Shown here piece by piece: positions 32,895 to 42,363 of a stretch of 64,000 bases of DNA; positions within the stretch are counted from its first letter, which is position 1, and the number at the start of each line of letters is the position of its first letter. The position numbers and the translations under genes are program-made. The stretch comes from Nautilia profundicola AmH (lineage in GTDB: Bacteria; Campylobacterota; Campylobacteria; Campylobacterales; Nautiliaceae): NCBI RefSeq assembly GCF_000021725.1, contig NC_012115.1, forward strand, positions 707,001 to 771,000, in the 5' to 3' direction. Below the pieces are notes generated by a model. It saw only the letters and a list, made by a program, of their open reading frames with translations, had not been told where the DNA came from and made no database searches.

Positions 32895-34805
32895 ATGAAA
32901 CTAAGCAAACTTTTAAAACAAAAATTATTAAATGACGAAATTGTCAAAGACTCTTTTAGTGAAGAGGATATAGAACGTATTGCAAAAGTTTTGGAAGAGT
33001 TCTTGTCATCGGAAACTATTGATGAAGAGGTTTGTTATAATTTTTATAAGGAAATGAAACTACCGTATTCTATTGTATACCGTTCATTCGGTCTTATAAA
33101 AGAAGAAATAAAAGACAAACAAATCAGAGAAAAACTTAATAAACTTCTAAACATTACCGCTAAGGTATATATAAAAAAAGAGATATCTTCTTTAAAAACA
33201 CTAATACTTCAAAAACAAAAACATGATTTTTTACTTTTTAAAGCTCATGAAGAATGGATAGAACAAATCGTTAAAGCAGTAAAAAATGATAATTTAAAAG
33301 ATTTTCCTATAGTAGATGCAAAAAAATGTAAATTTAAAAAATATCTTTCTTATTTAGAATCTTTAATGATATGCTTAGACGTTAATCTATGCGTTTATAT
33401 TCATGATTTGCACAATTTAATACATACGCTTGCAAATTCTTTTTATGTTTTTTATAAAAAAGGATATTACGCCGAATCATATTTTGTATTTAGAGATTTA
33501 AAAGAGCAGATTTTAAAGTTTTATAATACTTTAAATGAACTTTATATGGCTACTTTTACAAATATAGAAAAAAGCTTTTTCGATTTAATTGAAATTTTAG
33601 TTAAAAGCAAAACATTATATGTAGCTGTAATTGATTTAAAAAATTTAAAAACAATGAACAGTTTATTTAATGAAAACACCGTAACAAATGCAAAAATCAT
33701 ATTGTACAACAAGCTACATAACATATATAAAGATAAAAAAAATTTCCTTTTGATTCAAGGTTCGAGTAATGATTTTTATTTTATAGGGACTGATATTGAT
33801 TTTCATACTTTTGAAAAAGAAATAGATCACATACACAAAGTAATCTGTGAAACTATTGAAATAAACGGAGAAAAAATAAATTTTGACGGTGCAATTTTCG
33901 GTATTAAATTGGATAGATATACACAAATACAAATAAAAGATTTGATCAATTATTTCCGATTTTTGAAACAAGCAGCAAAAGAAGAACATAAAAACATAAT
34001 CTTAAATAATAAAGAAAATCATCTTGAAGACTGGATTAAAAATCAAATAGATATTAAATTTATTAAAGAAAAAATCGAAAAAAAAGAGATAGATGTAATG
34101 TTTCAGCCTATTTTTACTGCAAAAGATAATGAGGTTTTTTCTTTGGAAGCTCTCGGAAGAATTGTTGACAAAGGCAAATTAATTCCTGCAGGTATGTTTA
34201 TTGACCATATTTACTCTATGAATAAAATTGCCGAGTTTGATATGGTGGTACTTGATAAGATTTTAGAAAAAGAGCATTTAATAAAACAAATAACGAATAG
34301 AATATTTTTAAATATTTCGTTTGAGGCTTTGAAAAATGACGAATATATTAAAAAATTAAATATGATTATTAAAAAAATCGACGTTGATATAGTTTTGGAG
34401 TTGACTGAACAACGTTTTGTAGAAAATTTAGAATTAATTGAAAGTATAAATAAAAATACAAATACATATTTTGCAGTAGACGATTTCGGTAGCGGTTATT
34501 CTTCTATATTGCTTGTAATAAATCTTTTAAGAAGAGATATGATAAGGGTTTTGAAAATAGACGGAACTTTGGTTAAAGGTTTAAAAGACGACGAATTTTT
34601 AAAAAAAGCAATAAAAATAATTGTAGGATTCAGAAAAGAATTCGATCTACATTTGGTTGCTGAATTTGTTGAAGATAAAGAAACTCTTGAATTTTTAAAA
34701 GATGCAGGTGTAGACTTATTGCAAGGTTATTATCTTTCTATGCCTAAAACGATTGAAGAGCTATTGATAGAAAAAGAGGAGAGAATAAGAGAAATCGTTA
34801 ATTAA
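32895..34805 (+). CDS. EAL-domain cyclic-di-GMP phosphodiesterase with degenerate GGDEF
   Basis: A 636-residue cytosolic protein. The N-terminal 200 residues are helical and unrecognised. A diguanylate-cyclase fold follows near 220-370, but its active loop reads GSSNDF instead of GGDEF, so it is not a cyclase. The EAL domain occupies about 390-630 with the key residues in place: EALGR, NISFEAL, ELTEQ, VDDFGSGYSS, KIDGTLVK, AEFVED and QGYYLS. It should hydrolyse cyclic-di-GMP, with the GGDEF remnant perhaps acting as a GTP sensor. Start ATG at 32895; a GTG at 32886 is the alternative. Confidence 0.9.
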   Translation: MKLSKLLKQKLLNDEIVKDSFSEEDIERIAKVLEEFLSSETIDEEVCYNFYKEMKLPYSIVYRSFGLIKEEIKDKQIREKLNKLLNITAKVYIKKEISSLKTLILQKQKHDFLLFKAHEEWIEQIVKAVKNDNLKDFPIVDAKKCKFKKYLSYLESLMICLDVNLCVYIHDLHNLIHTLANSFYVFYKKGYYAESYFVFRDLKEQILKFYNTLNELYMATFTNIEKSFFDLIEILVKSKTLYVAVIDLKNLKTMNSLFNENTVTNAKIILYNKLHNIYKDKKNFLLIQGSSNDFYFIGTDIDFHTFEKEIDHIHKVICETIEINGEKINFDGAIFGIKLDRYTQIQIKDLINYFRFLKQAAKEEHKNIILNNKENHLEDWIKNQIDIKFIKEKIEKKEIDVMFQPIFTAKDNEVFSLEALGRIVDKGKLIPAGMFIDHIYSMNKIAEFDMVVLDKILEKEHLIKQITNRIFLNISFEALKNDEYIKKLNMIIKKIDVDIVLELTEQRFVENLELIESINKNTNTYFAVDDFGSGYSSILLVINLLRRDMIRVLKIDGTLVKGLKDDEFLKKAIKIIVGFRKEFDLHLVAEFVEDKETLEFLKDAGVDLLQGYYLSMPKTIEELLIEKEERIREIVN

Positions 34806-36348
34806 GCTTAGTATAAGTATGACCTAAAAACGCGTGATCGCTTTCTGGGAAGTCAAGTCTGAAATGTGCACCTCTGCTTTCTTCTCTGTCAAGTGCGGCT
34901 TTTGCGATTGCCGTTGCAATATCAATACCATTGATAAGTTCTATTTTTTCCTGTATTGACGAGTCGTTTTCACTTTCAAGGTTGTTTTTCATTTCGTTTA
35001 ATGTTTCAAGAGCTTTTTTAAGCTGATAACCATTTCTTATAATGCCAACTTTATTAAACAGTAAATCACCAAGTTTATGTTTTAGTTCTTTTGCATCAAT
35101 TTTAGTATTGTTTAGTTTGTTTAAGAGATCTTTGTCTTTTTCAATTTGTTCATTCGGTAAATCTACGTATGACTGCTGTCTGTGAGAATATTTTACAGCT
35201 TGATATCCAGCAATTTTACCGAAAACCGCACCTTCACTCAATGAATTACCTCCGAGTCTATTAGCACCGTTTACTCCGTTGTTTCCAGCTTCTCCGGCAT
35301 AAAAGAGTCCTTCAATATCCGTAAAACAATACGTATCGGTTTTGATACCTCCCATTGTATAATGAGCAAGCGGGGTAATAGGGATAGGCTCTTTTGCAAT
35401 ATCGATACCTTTTAAAGACTTAACTCTTTTTTTCAGGTTAATAAGTTTAGTGTTTATAATATCTTCCGGAATATCGGTTAAATCCAAATATACTTTTTTA
35501 CCTCTTTGAAGCTGTTTAACAATGGCACGGGTTACGAAATCTCTCGTATTTAATTCATCAACGAATTCTTTACCTTCACTATTGATAAGCTTTCCTCCTT
35601 CTCCTCTTGCAGCCTCACTGATCAAATAATTACTGCCTTCAAGTCCCGTAGGATGAAACTGTATAAACTCCATATCCATTCCCTCAAGACCGGCTCTAAG
35701 TCCCATAGCCACACCATCACCGGTGGCATCATTAACATTTGTAGTATAACCTTTGTAAAGTCCGGCATATCCTCCAGTAGCTACGATAACCGCTTTTGCT
35801 TGAATAACTCTTAATTCATTTGTTTTTTCGTCTAAAAATGTAACCCCTGCTATTTTTCCGTCGTTTACAAGTAAATTTAATGCTAAATGGTTCTTAATAA
35901 TATCAATGCCCAAATCTTTCAAAGCTTTATTTAATGCTTTCATAATAGCCGGACCTGTTGCATCCGCAGCATATACTGTTCTTTTAAATTTTGTACCGCC
36001 AAAAGGTCTTTGTGCAAGTTTACCGTTAGGCAACGTATTAAAAGGGACTTTAAATCTTCTATGTAGTTCCCTTACAACCTGAGGAGCTTGTTCACAAAAA
36101 ATTCTGACAGCTTCTTCGTCAGCAATACCTACTCCACCTTTTAATGTATCCTGAATATGATGTTCGATAGAATCACCGTCTTCCATATTGTTAAGGGCCG
36201 CGTTTATACCTCCCTTGGCCATGAAAGAATTATTTGCCATAGGGGATTTTTTTGTAACGATAGCTATATTGCTTCCTAATTCTTTTGCTTCAATTGCAGC
36301 CATCATTCCGGCAATTCCGCTTCCAATTACCAAAATATCATATTTCAT
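34798..36348 (-). CDS. Fumarate reductase/succinate dehydrogenase-type flavoprotein
   Basis: A 516-residue FAD protein of the FrdA/SdhA/NadB superfamily. It has the FAD motif IGSGIAGMMAAIEA near 7-20, FMAKGGINAA near 43, QFHPTG near 235, the catalytic Arg region ARGEGG near 250 and RDFVTRAI near 275, HYTMGGI near 340, GEAGNNGVNGANRLGGNSL near 362, and ESRGAHFRLDFP near 495. The GANRLGGNSL and SRGAH wording favours FrdA/SdhA over L-aspartate oxidase. No iron-sulfur or membrane subunit gene adjoins it, and there is no Tat signal, so it may pair with distant subunits or act alone. It converges with the EAL gene (8-base overlap). Confidence 0.75.
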   Translation of the reverse strand: MKYDILVIGSGIAGMMAAIEAKELGSNIAIVTKKSPMANNSFMAKGGINAALNNMEDGDSIEHHIQDTLKGGVGIADEEAVRIFCEQAPQVVRELHRRFKVPFNTLPNGKLAQRPFGGTKFKRTVYAADATGPAIMKALNKALKDLGIDIIKNHLALNLLVNDGKIAGVTFLDEKTNELRVIQAKAVIVATGGYAGLYKGYTTNVNDATGDGVAMGLRAGLEGMDMEFIQFHPTGLEGSNYLISEAARGEGGKLINSEGKEFVDELNTRDFVTRAIVKQLQRGKKVYLDLTDIPEDIINTKLINLKKRVKSLKGIDIAKEPIPITPLAHYTMGGIKTDTYCFTDIEGLFYAGEAGNNGVNGANRLGGNSLSEGAVFGKIAGYQAVKYSHRQQSYVDLPNEQIEKDKDLLNKLNNTKIDAKELKHKLGDLLFNKVGIIRNGYQLKKALETLNEMKNNLESENDSSIQEKIELINGIDIATAIAKAALDREESRGAHFRLDFPESDHAFLGHTYTKLN

Positions 36349-36363
36349 TAACGTCCTTTTTGA

Positions 36364-36369
36364 TATAAT
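36364..36369 (+). promoter_or_regulatory. -10 box of the PgbA_N-type gene
   Basis: TATAAT in TTTTTGATATAATTGTATC, 23 bases before the ATG at 36393, in a 44-base gap shared with the divergent flavoprotein gene. Confidence 0.6.
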
Positions 36370-36392
36370 TGTATCAAAAAAGAGGAAAGCTT

Positions 36393-37016
36393 ATGAGATG
36401 GTTGTTTTGGTTGTTAGCTGCGGTATTGTTAAGCGGTTATGAAGTAAGTATTACAAATATTAACGGAGATGTTGTAACATTAGACAAATATGTAAAAAAA
36501 GGTGTAAGCGGAGTAGTTTTATGTCCATTTGAAGGTAAGCATATAATTTGTGCAAAAGCCGTAACATACGGTAAAAAAGCTAAATTAAAAGTTTATGACA
36601 ATTTAAAAAACGAAGCATTCGCTTTGCCTGTTGTATTACCGAAAAAAGGTGATAAAATCCTTCTTGCAAAGAATTATAATAGAATTCTGATAATCGCACC
36701 TAATCAATATCTGTATCTTAAAACAAAAGAAAATTACAAGAATGCAATTATTATAAATCCTGATAATTTCGCAGCCTTTTTAGAAGATATCCCCACAAGA
36801 GAGGAATTTATAAATTTTGCTAAAAAAATGGATATAGGAAGATATGTTTTCGTATTGGATAAAATTTATGAAGTAGATGCTGACAGTTTTTACGCAATAA
36901 AAAAATACGGGAAAAATTCTCAAAAATTTAAAGAAATGTTCTTTACAACATATCCTAAATTCGATATAAATGACAAAAATATGATTGCATATTATAAAAG
37001 TTTGATAAAGGAATAA
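36393..37016 (+). CDS. Exported PgbA N-terminal-domain-like protein
   Basis: A 207-residue protein with a signal peptide (RWLFWLLAAVLLSG). The body reads GVSGVVLCPFEGKHIICAKAV, VVLPKKGDKILLAKNYNRILIIAPNQ and NPDNFAAFL. This matches my memory of the N-terminal domain of Helicobacter plasminogen-binding proteins PgbA/PgbB, a domain conserved in non-pathogenic Campylobacterota where plasminogen cannot be the real ligand. It probably faces the periplasm. Start set by AGAGGAAA before the ATG at 36393; the longer reading from 36369 begins on the -10 box. Followed by glcD after 1 base. Confidence 0.7.
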   Translation: MRWLFWLLAAVLLSGYEVSITNINGDVVTLDKYVKKGVSGVVLCPFEGKHIICAKAVTYGKKAKLKVYDNLKNEAFALPVVLPKKGDKILLAKNYNRILIIAPNQYLYLKTKENYKNAIIINPDNFAAFLEDIPTREEFINFAKKMDIGRYVFVLDKIYEVDADSFYAIKKYGKNSQKFKEMFFTTYPKFDINDKNMIAYYKSLIKE

Positions 37017-37017
37017 A

Positions 37018-38400
37018 ATGATAGACGCAAAACATATTGATGCTTTAAAGCAAATTGTCGGTGAGGAAGATGTAAAAATAGATAAACCTCATTTAAGGGC
37101 CTATTCGTATGACGCTACAAAAGAACATTATGAACCGGATGCGGTGGTGTTTCCTGCGAACGAAGAAGAAGTAAGCAAAGTACTTAAATACTGTAACGAG
37201 AATAAGATAGCAATAGTTCCAAGAGGTGCCGGAAGCGGTTTTACCGGAGGTGCTTTGCCCGTTAACGGTGGGATTGTATTGGCACTTGAGAAATATATGA
37301 ATAAAATTCTTGAAATTGACGAAAAAGACATGGTTGCGGTTGTTCAGCCTGGTGTTATTAATGCAGATCTACAAAAAGCAGTTGAAGCAAAAGGACTTTT
37401 TTATCCGCCTGATCCGGCAAGTATGGATTACTCAACTATAGGTGGAAATGTAAGTGAAAATGCGGGTGGTATGAGAGCTGCTAAATACGGGCTTACTAAA
37501 GACTATGTAATGAGTCTTAAAGCCGTACTTCCAAATGGAGACATCATAAGAGCCGGAAAAAGAACAATTAAAGATGTTGCGGGATATAATGTTGCCGGAA
37601 TTTTAATTGCAAGTGAGGGTACTCTTGCTGTAATTACGGAAATTACATTGAAATTACTTCCAAAACCGAAACTTAAAAAAACATATATGGGAATTTTTGA
37701 AAACGTTGAACAGGCTATGAATGCGGTGTATAAATCACTTGCGGGTGGTGCGATGCCTGTAGCTATGGAGTTTATGGATGCTCTTGTAGTAAAAGCGCTT
37801 AGAGAAAAGTTAGGTGTGAATTTACCTGAATGGGCAGGGGCTCTTCTTGTAGGAGACGTAGACGGTAATGTTGACGAAGAGATTGATTATCAATTAAACA
37901 TATTAGAAAAAAGCTTTAAAGAAGAAGGTGCTAAAGAATTCAGAATAGCAGCGAATGATGAAGAGGCAAACGAAATATGGTATGCAAGAAGAAATGCATC
38001 ACCGTCAATCACAATGTATGGAAGTAAAAAAATTAACGAAGATATTTCGGTACCAAGAAGCAAATTACCCGAAGCATTAAACGGAATTTATGCTATTGCT
38101 GAAAAATACAATGTTTTAGCTCCTTGTTTCGGTCATGCTGGGGATGGTAATATTCATGTAAATGTTATGGTTGACGGTAGCAATGAAGATGAGGTTAGAA
38201 GAGGGTATGAAGCTGTTGAAGAAATATTTAAGCTTGTAGTGGAACTTGACGGAACGCTAAGCGGGGAACACGGTATAGGTATCAGTAAGGCTCCGTTTAT
38301 GAAACTTGCCTTTACCGAAGAGGAGTTAAACCTTTTTAGAAGAATTAAAAATGCATTTGATCCGAACGGTATACTTAATCCCGGAAAAATGGGACTGTGA
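37018..38400 (+). CDS. glcD: FAD-linked oxidase, GlcD/D-lactate dehydrogenase type
   Basis: A 460-residue flavoprotein that oxidises 2-hydroxy acids (glycolate or D-lactate). The PCMH FAD-binding domain spans about 35-215 with PRGAGSGFTGGALP near 66, PGVINADLQ, and GGNVSENAGGMRAAKYG near 143. The C-terminal FAD-oxidase domain has CFGHAGDGNIHVNV near 376 and LDGTLSGEHGIG near 411. No GlcE/GlcF partners adjoin. In the same transcript as the PgbA_N-type gene. Confidence 0.88.
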   Translation: MIDAKHIDALKQIVGEEDVKIDKPHLRAYSYDATKEHYEPDAVVFPANEEEVSKVLKYCNENKIAIVPRGAGSGFTGGALPVNGGIVLALEKYMNKILEIDEKDMVAVVQPGVINADLQKAVEAKGLFYPPDPASMDYSTIGGNVSENAGGMRAAKYGLTKDYVMSLKAVLPNGDIIRAGKRTIKDVAGYNVAGILIASEGTLAVITEITLKLLPKPKLKKTYMGIFENVEQAMNAVYKSLAGGAMPVAMEFMDALVVKALREKLGVNLPEWAGALLVGDVDGNVDEEIDYQLNILEKSFKEEGAKEFRIAANDEEANEIWYARRNASPSITMYGSKKINEDISVPRSKLPEALNGIYAIAEKYNVLAPCFGHAGDGNIHVNVMVDGSNEDEVRRGYEAVEEIFKLVVELDGTLSGEHGIGISKAPFMKLAFTEEELNLFRRIKNAFDPNGILNPGKMGL

Positions 38401-38457
38401 TTTTTTAGTAATAAGTAGTTAAATTTATTAGTTGTGAAGTGAATAAGGAAAACAGTA

Positions 38458-39210
38458 ATGAGAATATGTACGTTTAATGTAAATTCTATAAGAAGTAGAC
38501 TTGAAATTGTTCAAAACCTTATTAAAGAATATGATATAGATGTGTTATGTATGCAGGAGATTAAAGTCGAAGAAGATAAATTTCCTAAAATTGACGAAGA
38601 GTACGAATGTGTAATACACGGACAAAAAAAACTAAACGGCGTGGCTGTATGTTCAAGAATTCCTATAGAAAAATATCAAAAGGGTTTTGAAGGAGAGCTT
38701 GAAGAAGCAAGATTTATATATTCTTTAATAGATGAAATTCATATAATTAACGTATATGTTCCGTTAGGGGATAATTACGGGGAAAGGTTTGAATATAAGA
38801 TTTATTTTTATAATAAACTTTTTGAGTTTTTAAGCAGGTTTGATTTAAGTAAAGACAAAGTTGTTTTATGCGGCGATATGAATGTGGCTTATAGTGATTT
38901 GGATGTATGGGATCCTGAAATATGGGAAGGAGAAGTGACGTTCCTTCCCGAAGAAAAAGCAATGATAAATAATATTTTGAATATGGGGTTTGTAGACGTT
39001 ATCAGAGAATTCAATAAAAATGAAAGAGTATATACATTTTATGATTACAGAGGTGCGAAAGTTTATAAAAATGAAGGAATGAGATTAGATTATGTGTTTC
39101 TTTCTCCTACTCTTGCTAAAGAAGTTAAAAATGTGGAAATATTAACTTCCGTGAGAAGAAAAAGAAAGCCGACACCTTCGGATCATGTTCCAATAATTGT
39201 TGAATTGTGA
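38458..39210 (+). CDS. xth: Exodeoxyribonuclease III (AP endonuclease)
   Basis: A class II AP endonuclease of base-excision repair. It has ICTFNVNSIRSR at the start, CMQEIKVEEDKFP near 31-43 with the catalytic Glu, GDMNVAYSDLDVW near 140, RLDYVF near 205 and the terminal SDHVPIIVEL. It has 250 residues, full length. AAGGA lies before the ATG. Eight bases separate it from the dedA paralogue start. Confidence 0.95.
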   Translation: MRICTFNVNSIRSRLEIVQNLIKEYDIDVLCMQEIKVEEDKFPKIDEEYECVIHGQKKLNGVAVCSRIPIEKYQKGFEGELEEARFIYSLIDEIHIINVYVPLGDNYGERFEYKIYFYNKLFEFLSRFDLSKDKVVLCGDMNVAYSDLDVWDPEIWEGEVTFLPEEKAMINNILNMGFVDVIREFNKNERVYTFYDYRGAKVYKNEGMRLDYVFLSPTLAKEVKNVEILTSVRRKRKPTPSDHVPIIVEL

Positions 39211-39217
39211 GGTTGAG

Positions 39218-39802
39218 ATGTTTAATGAAATAGTTCAGTTTTTAGTTGATTTTTGTAATTCAATAGGATATGTCGGTGTTTATATTTACATGGTTTTAGT
39301 AGGAACATTTATTCCCGTTCCGAGTGAACTTGTATTATTACCTGCCGGATATTTGGCTGCAATTGGTGAAAAAAACCTTTTATTACTTTGGATTGCAGGT
39401 TCTTTAGGCTCACTTACCGGAGCTTTGATAAATTATTTCCTTGCGAAATATTTAGTTAATAAACTTTTAAAAGATAAACCGATAATCGAAAAAGTAAATA
39501 AATTCTGGGCAAGACACGGTAAAATTTCCGCATTTCTTGCTCCGTTGACACCCGGTCTTGGTCAGTATATTTCAATTCCGGCCGGTCTTTCTCATATGCC
39601 TCTTAGGTGGTTTATACCTTTAACATACGCAGCAAATTTGATCTGGGTAGGTTTTATGTTAATGATAGGTTATATATTCGGAGCAGGTGAAAGTGCTCAT
39701 AAAGAAGTAGTATATGGTAGTTTGGTTTTATTTGGCGGTGTTATTGTTATCGCAAGTGTTTATGTGTTTTTTGACTTAAAAAAACAAAAAACTACTGACT
39801 GA
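39218..39802 (+). CDS. DedA family membrane protein, copy 2 (divergent)
   Basis: A 194-residue paralogue of the 16533-17114 protein. It keeps the first hallmark (FIPVPSELVLLPAG). The second hallmark reads LAPLTPGLGQYISIPAG, so both arginines of the R-x3-P-x2-R motif, present in copy 1, are missing. It probably has a different function or substrate. Start at ATG 39218 after GAGGTTGAG; a TTG at 39197 would lie inside xth. Converges with the diguanylate cyclase gene (11-base overlap). Confidence 0.88.
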   Translation: MFNEIVQFLVDFCNSIGYVGVYIYMVLVGTFIPVPSELVLLPAGYLAAIGEKNLLLLWIAGSLGSLTGALINYFLAKYLVNKLLKDKPIIEKVNKFWARHGKISAFLAPLTPGLGQYISIPAGLSHMPLRWFIPLTYAANLIWVGFMLMIGYIFGAGESAHKEVVYGSLVLFGGVIVIASVYVFFDLKKQKTTD

Positions 39803-40832
39803 TTATAACTTTATCTTTTCCTGCTCTTTTTGCTCTATAAACGGCTTCGTCAACTCTTTCAATAAATGAAAACATTCCTTCGCCTTTATATGTGCCCACA
39901 CCCATACTTACTGTAACCGGTTTAGATTTTATTTGAATTTTTTCTTTAATGCTCTGTCTAAGTCTTTCTGCAATTTGAAACGCTTCATAAAGTTCTGTTT
40001 CCGGTAAAATAATAACTATTTCTTCTCCACCATATCTGAATGCCAAGTCTGTATTTCTCAGCATCTGCATAATATGTTTAGAGAGGTTTATTAAAATTTC
40101 ATCACCTTTTTGGTGTCCGTAAGTATCATTAATTTTTTTGAAGTTGTCTATGTCTAAAAAAATTATAGAAAAAGGTCTTTTGTATCTTTCATATAAGTCT
40201 ATGAAATAATTGAAATTTTCTATAAAATGGCGCCTGTTGTATAGTTTGGTTAAAGGGTCTATTATTTTTTCTTTTTCTAAACCTTTTTTGATCATAAAAT
40301 AGACAAAAAAGATTATAAAAAGAATAAGTATTGCAGTTATTAAAGTAATGTATGAAACTTTTTTTAATAAAAGATTGTTTTTGTATTCGGAAACTCTGGC
40401 GGTATAACTTGTAAGTTTATCCGCTTCTTCCCAGCATTTTTCGCTTAATATTAAAATTGCGTCGCAGTCATTTTCATTTTTAAGTTCATTCCAAGAATGT
40501 CTGACCTTATTATATAAATATTTAAATTGAGATTCTTTTTCTTTTGGAAAATAGCCGTTTTTGGCTAATTCATCGATAATATTAAAATCGTTTTCAATTT
40601 GCGCTTTCACAAAATCTGCGGAAATATGCTGAAGTTTTAATTTAGCATATCTTTGAACAGACCCTCTGATTTGTCCTAATTTATTTACTAAAAAAGCATC
40701 TTTATAAATAGAAGTTTTTAATGATTTTGTTAATAAGTATCCGTTAAAAAGGGTAATACCTAAAATAAGCAATAGCAGTACCAAAATAGGTGACGATACT
40801 GCTATTCCTTTTTTTCTTAATTTTATTAACAT
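39792..40832 (-). CDS. Membrane diguanylate cyclase (GGDEF)
   Basis: A 346-residue protein that makes cyclic-di-GMP from GTP. It has a membrane anchor at about 12-35, a periplasmic helical sensor (about 36-160) resembling the type IV pili methyl-accepting chemotaxis N-terminal module (GQIRGSVQRYAKLKLQ), a second membrane helix near 165-185, and the GGDEF domain (190-346). The active loop is GGEEI near 268, catalytically competent, with LDIDNFKKINDTYGHQKGDE before it. No RxxD inhibitory site is seen at the usual position. Last gene of a leftward trio with the Dabb and aminotransferase genes. Confidence 0.92.
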   Translation of the reverse strand: MLIKLRKKGIAVSSPILVLLLLILGITLFNGYLLTKSLKTSIYKDAFLVNKLGQIRGSVQRYAKLKLQHISADFVKAQIENDFNIIDELAKNGYFPKEKESQFKYLYNKVRHSWNELKNENDCDAILILSEKCWEEADKLTSYTARVSEYKNNLLLKKVSYITLITAILILFIIFFVYFMIKKGLEKEKIIDPLTKLYNRRHFIENFNYFIDLYERYKRPFSIIFLDIDNFKKINDTYGHQKGDEILINLSKHIMQMLRNTDLAFRYGGEEIVIILPETELYEAFQIAERLRQSIKEKIQIKSKPVTVSMGVGTYKGEGMFSFIERVDEAVYRAKRAGKDKVIISQ

Positions 40833-40834
40833 TT

Positions 40835-41116
40835 TTATACCTTAAAGTCTACCACTTTCCTTTCTATAATATATGGTTTGATATAAGAGATAACCTCTAA
40901 ATGTTTTGGATGTTTTGCATAAATTTCTAAATCATTTATGTTTTTTACATCCGTTATTACACAGAAATCGGAAGAATTAGGGTCAAACTTAATATCAATA
41001 CCTACTTGTATGTTTATAATTTCGGGAATATCATTTTTTAAATTTTCTATTTTTTCTTTAAAAATCTCCAAAGGAGCGTTCTCTTTTGTTTTAAACAGTA
41101 CTACGTGTTTGATCAT
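40835..41116 (-). CDS. Stress-responsive alpha/beta barrel (Dabb) domain protein
   Basis: A 93-residue ferredoxin-like fold protein. It has IKHVVLFKTKENAP at the start, IQVGIDIKFDPNSSDFCVITD in the middle and a near C-terminal AKHPKHLEVISYI, the typical Dabb pattern. Function in bacteria is mostly unknown. It overlaps the aminotransferase stop by 4 bases and is 2 bases from the cyclase gene. Confidence 0.88.
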   Translation of the reverse strand: MIKHVVLFKTKENAPLEIFKEKIENLKNDIPEIINIQVGIDIKFDPNSSDFCVITDVKNINDLEIYAKHPKHLEVISYIKPYIIERKVVDFKV

Positions 41117-42279
41117 TTAAGACCTTTTACGAACTCTTCTATTCTTTTTATCCCGTTTTTGATCGTTTCAAGGTCTGTAGCGAATGAAAATCTAAAATAT
41201 CCTTCACTTCCAAATCCGATGCCCGGCACAACTGCTACACCTTTGTCTTCCAATAATGTAAGCGCAAATGCCATTGATTCTTCCATAACTTCTTTGTGGT
41301 TTACATAAATATAAAAAGCGCCTTGAGGTTTCGCTGCACTTAATCCCGGAATATTATTGAAAGCTTCATAAACATAATCTCTTCTTTTTTTAAATTCGGC
41401 TTTCATCATTTCCACATCAGCGTCAGCTTTTCCTAAAAGAGCCGGGATTGCTGCTTTTTGAGTAATTGAGTTTATATTTGATGTCATTTGAGATTGGAGT
41501 TTTATCATAGCTTTTATTAAATCTTTGTTTTTACTTGCAAGATATCCGAATCTCCAACCTGTCATTGCATGAGATTTACTCAGTCCGTTTACTGTAATTG
41601 TTCTTTGAAGCATATCATTATTGATACTTGCCGTAGCGCAAAACTCACCTTCATAAATGAGTTTTTCGTACATTTCATCACTTACAACCCAAATGTCGGT
41701 ACCTTTAAGTACTTCAGCCAGAGCGCTTAATTCTTCTTTCGAATAAACTGCACCGGTAGGATTGCTCGGGCTTGTTAAAATTAACATTTTCGTATTAGGA
41801 TTTATAGCTTTTTTAAGCATTTCCGGGGTAATTTTGAAATTAGTTTCTTCCGTTGTGTTAATTGCAACCGGAATACCGTCGTGATATTTTACAAGCTCAG
41901 GATATGTTACCCAATAAGGTGCAGGTATGATAACTTCGTCACCTTCTTCGATTAGACATGCCATAATATTATATAAAGATTGTTTAGCTCCGTTACTTAC
42001 GATAATTTCATCATGAGAATAGTCTAAGTTGTTGTCTCTTTTTAGTTTTATTCTGATTGCTTCCAATACTTCAGGAATACCTGCAACGGAAGTATATTTA
42101 GTAAATCCTTCGTTTATCGCTTTGATAGCTTCTTCTTTTATAATTTTAGGTGTATCAAAATCAGGCTCTCCCGCACTGAAAGCCAATATGTCTCTTCCTG
42201 CAGCTTTTAATTCTCTTGCTTTTTGAGAGATAGCTATTGTAAGAGAAGGGGATAATTTTTCGATTCTTTTACTAAACAT
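41113..42279 (-). CDS. aspC: Class I aspartate aminotransferase
   Basis: A PLP aminotransferase of 388 residues, probably aspartate to oxaloacetate. It has FSAGEPDFDTP near 35, the SNGAKQSLYN segment near 95, TSPSNPTGAVYS near 167, the PLP lysine in GLSKSHAMTGWRFGY near 233, and FRFSFA near the C terminus with the substrate-carboxylate Arg. This is the thermophile/Bacillus-type subgroup Ib, which may also act on other substrates such as prephenate. Confidence 0.9.
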   Translation of the reverse strand: MFSKRIEKLSPSLTIAISQKARELKAAGRDILAFSAGEPDFDTPKIIKEEAIKAINEGFTKYTSVAGIPEVLEAIRIKLKRDNNLDYSHDEIIVSNGAKQSLYNIMACLIEEGDEVIIPAPYWVTYPELVKYHDGIPVAINTTEETNFKITPEMLKKAINPNTKMLILTSPSNPTGAVYSKEELSALAEVLKGTDIWVVSDEMYEKLIYEGEFCATASINNDMLQRTITVNGLSKSHAMTGWRFGYLASKNKDLIKAMIKLQSQMTSNINSITQKAAIPALLGKADADVEMMKAEFKKRRDYVYEAFNNIPGLSAAKPQGAFYIYVNHKEVMEESMAFALTLLEDKGVAVVPGIGFGSEGYFRFSFATDLETIKNGIKRIEEFVKGLK

Positions 42280-42363
42280 ATTTGACCCTTATATTTTTAA
42301 CATAATTATATAATATTTTTTTTAATTTGCCGATTTATTTATAATAAAGATAAAAGGAAAAAA

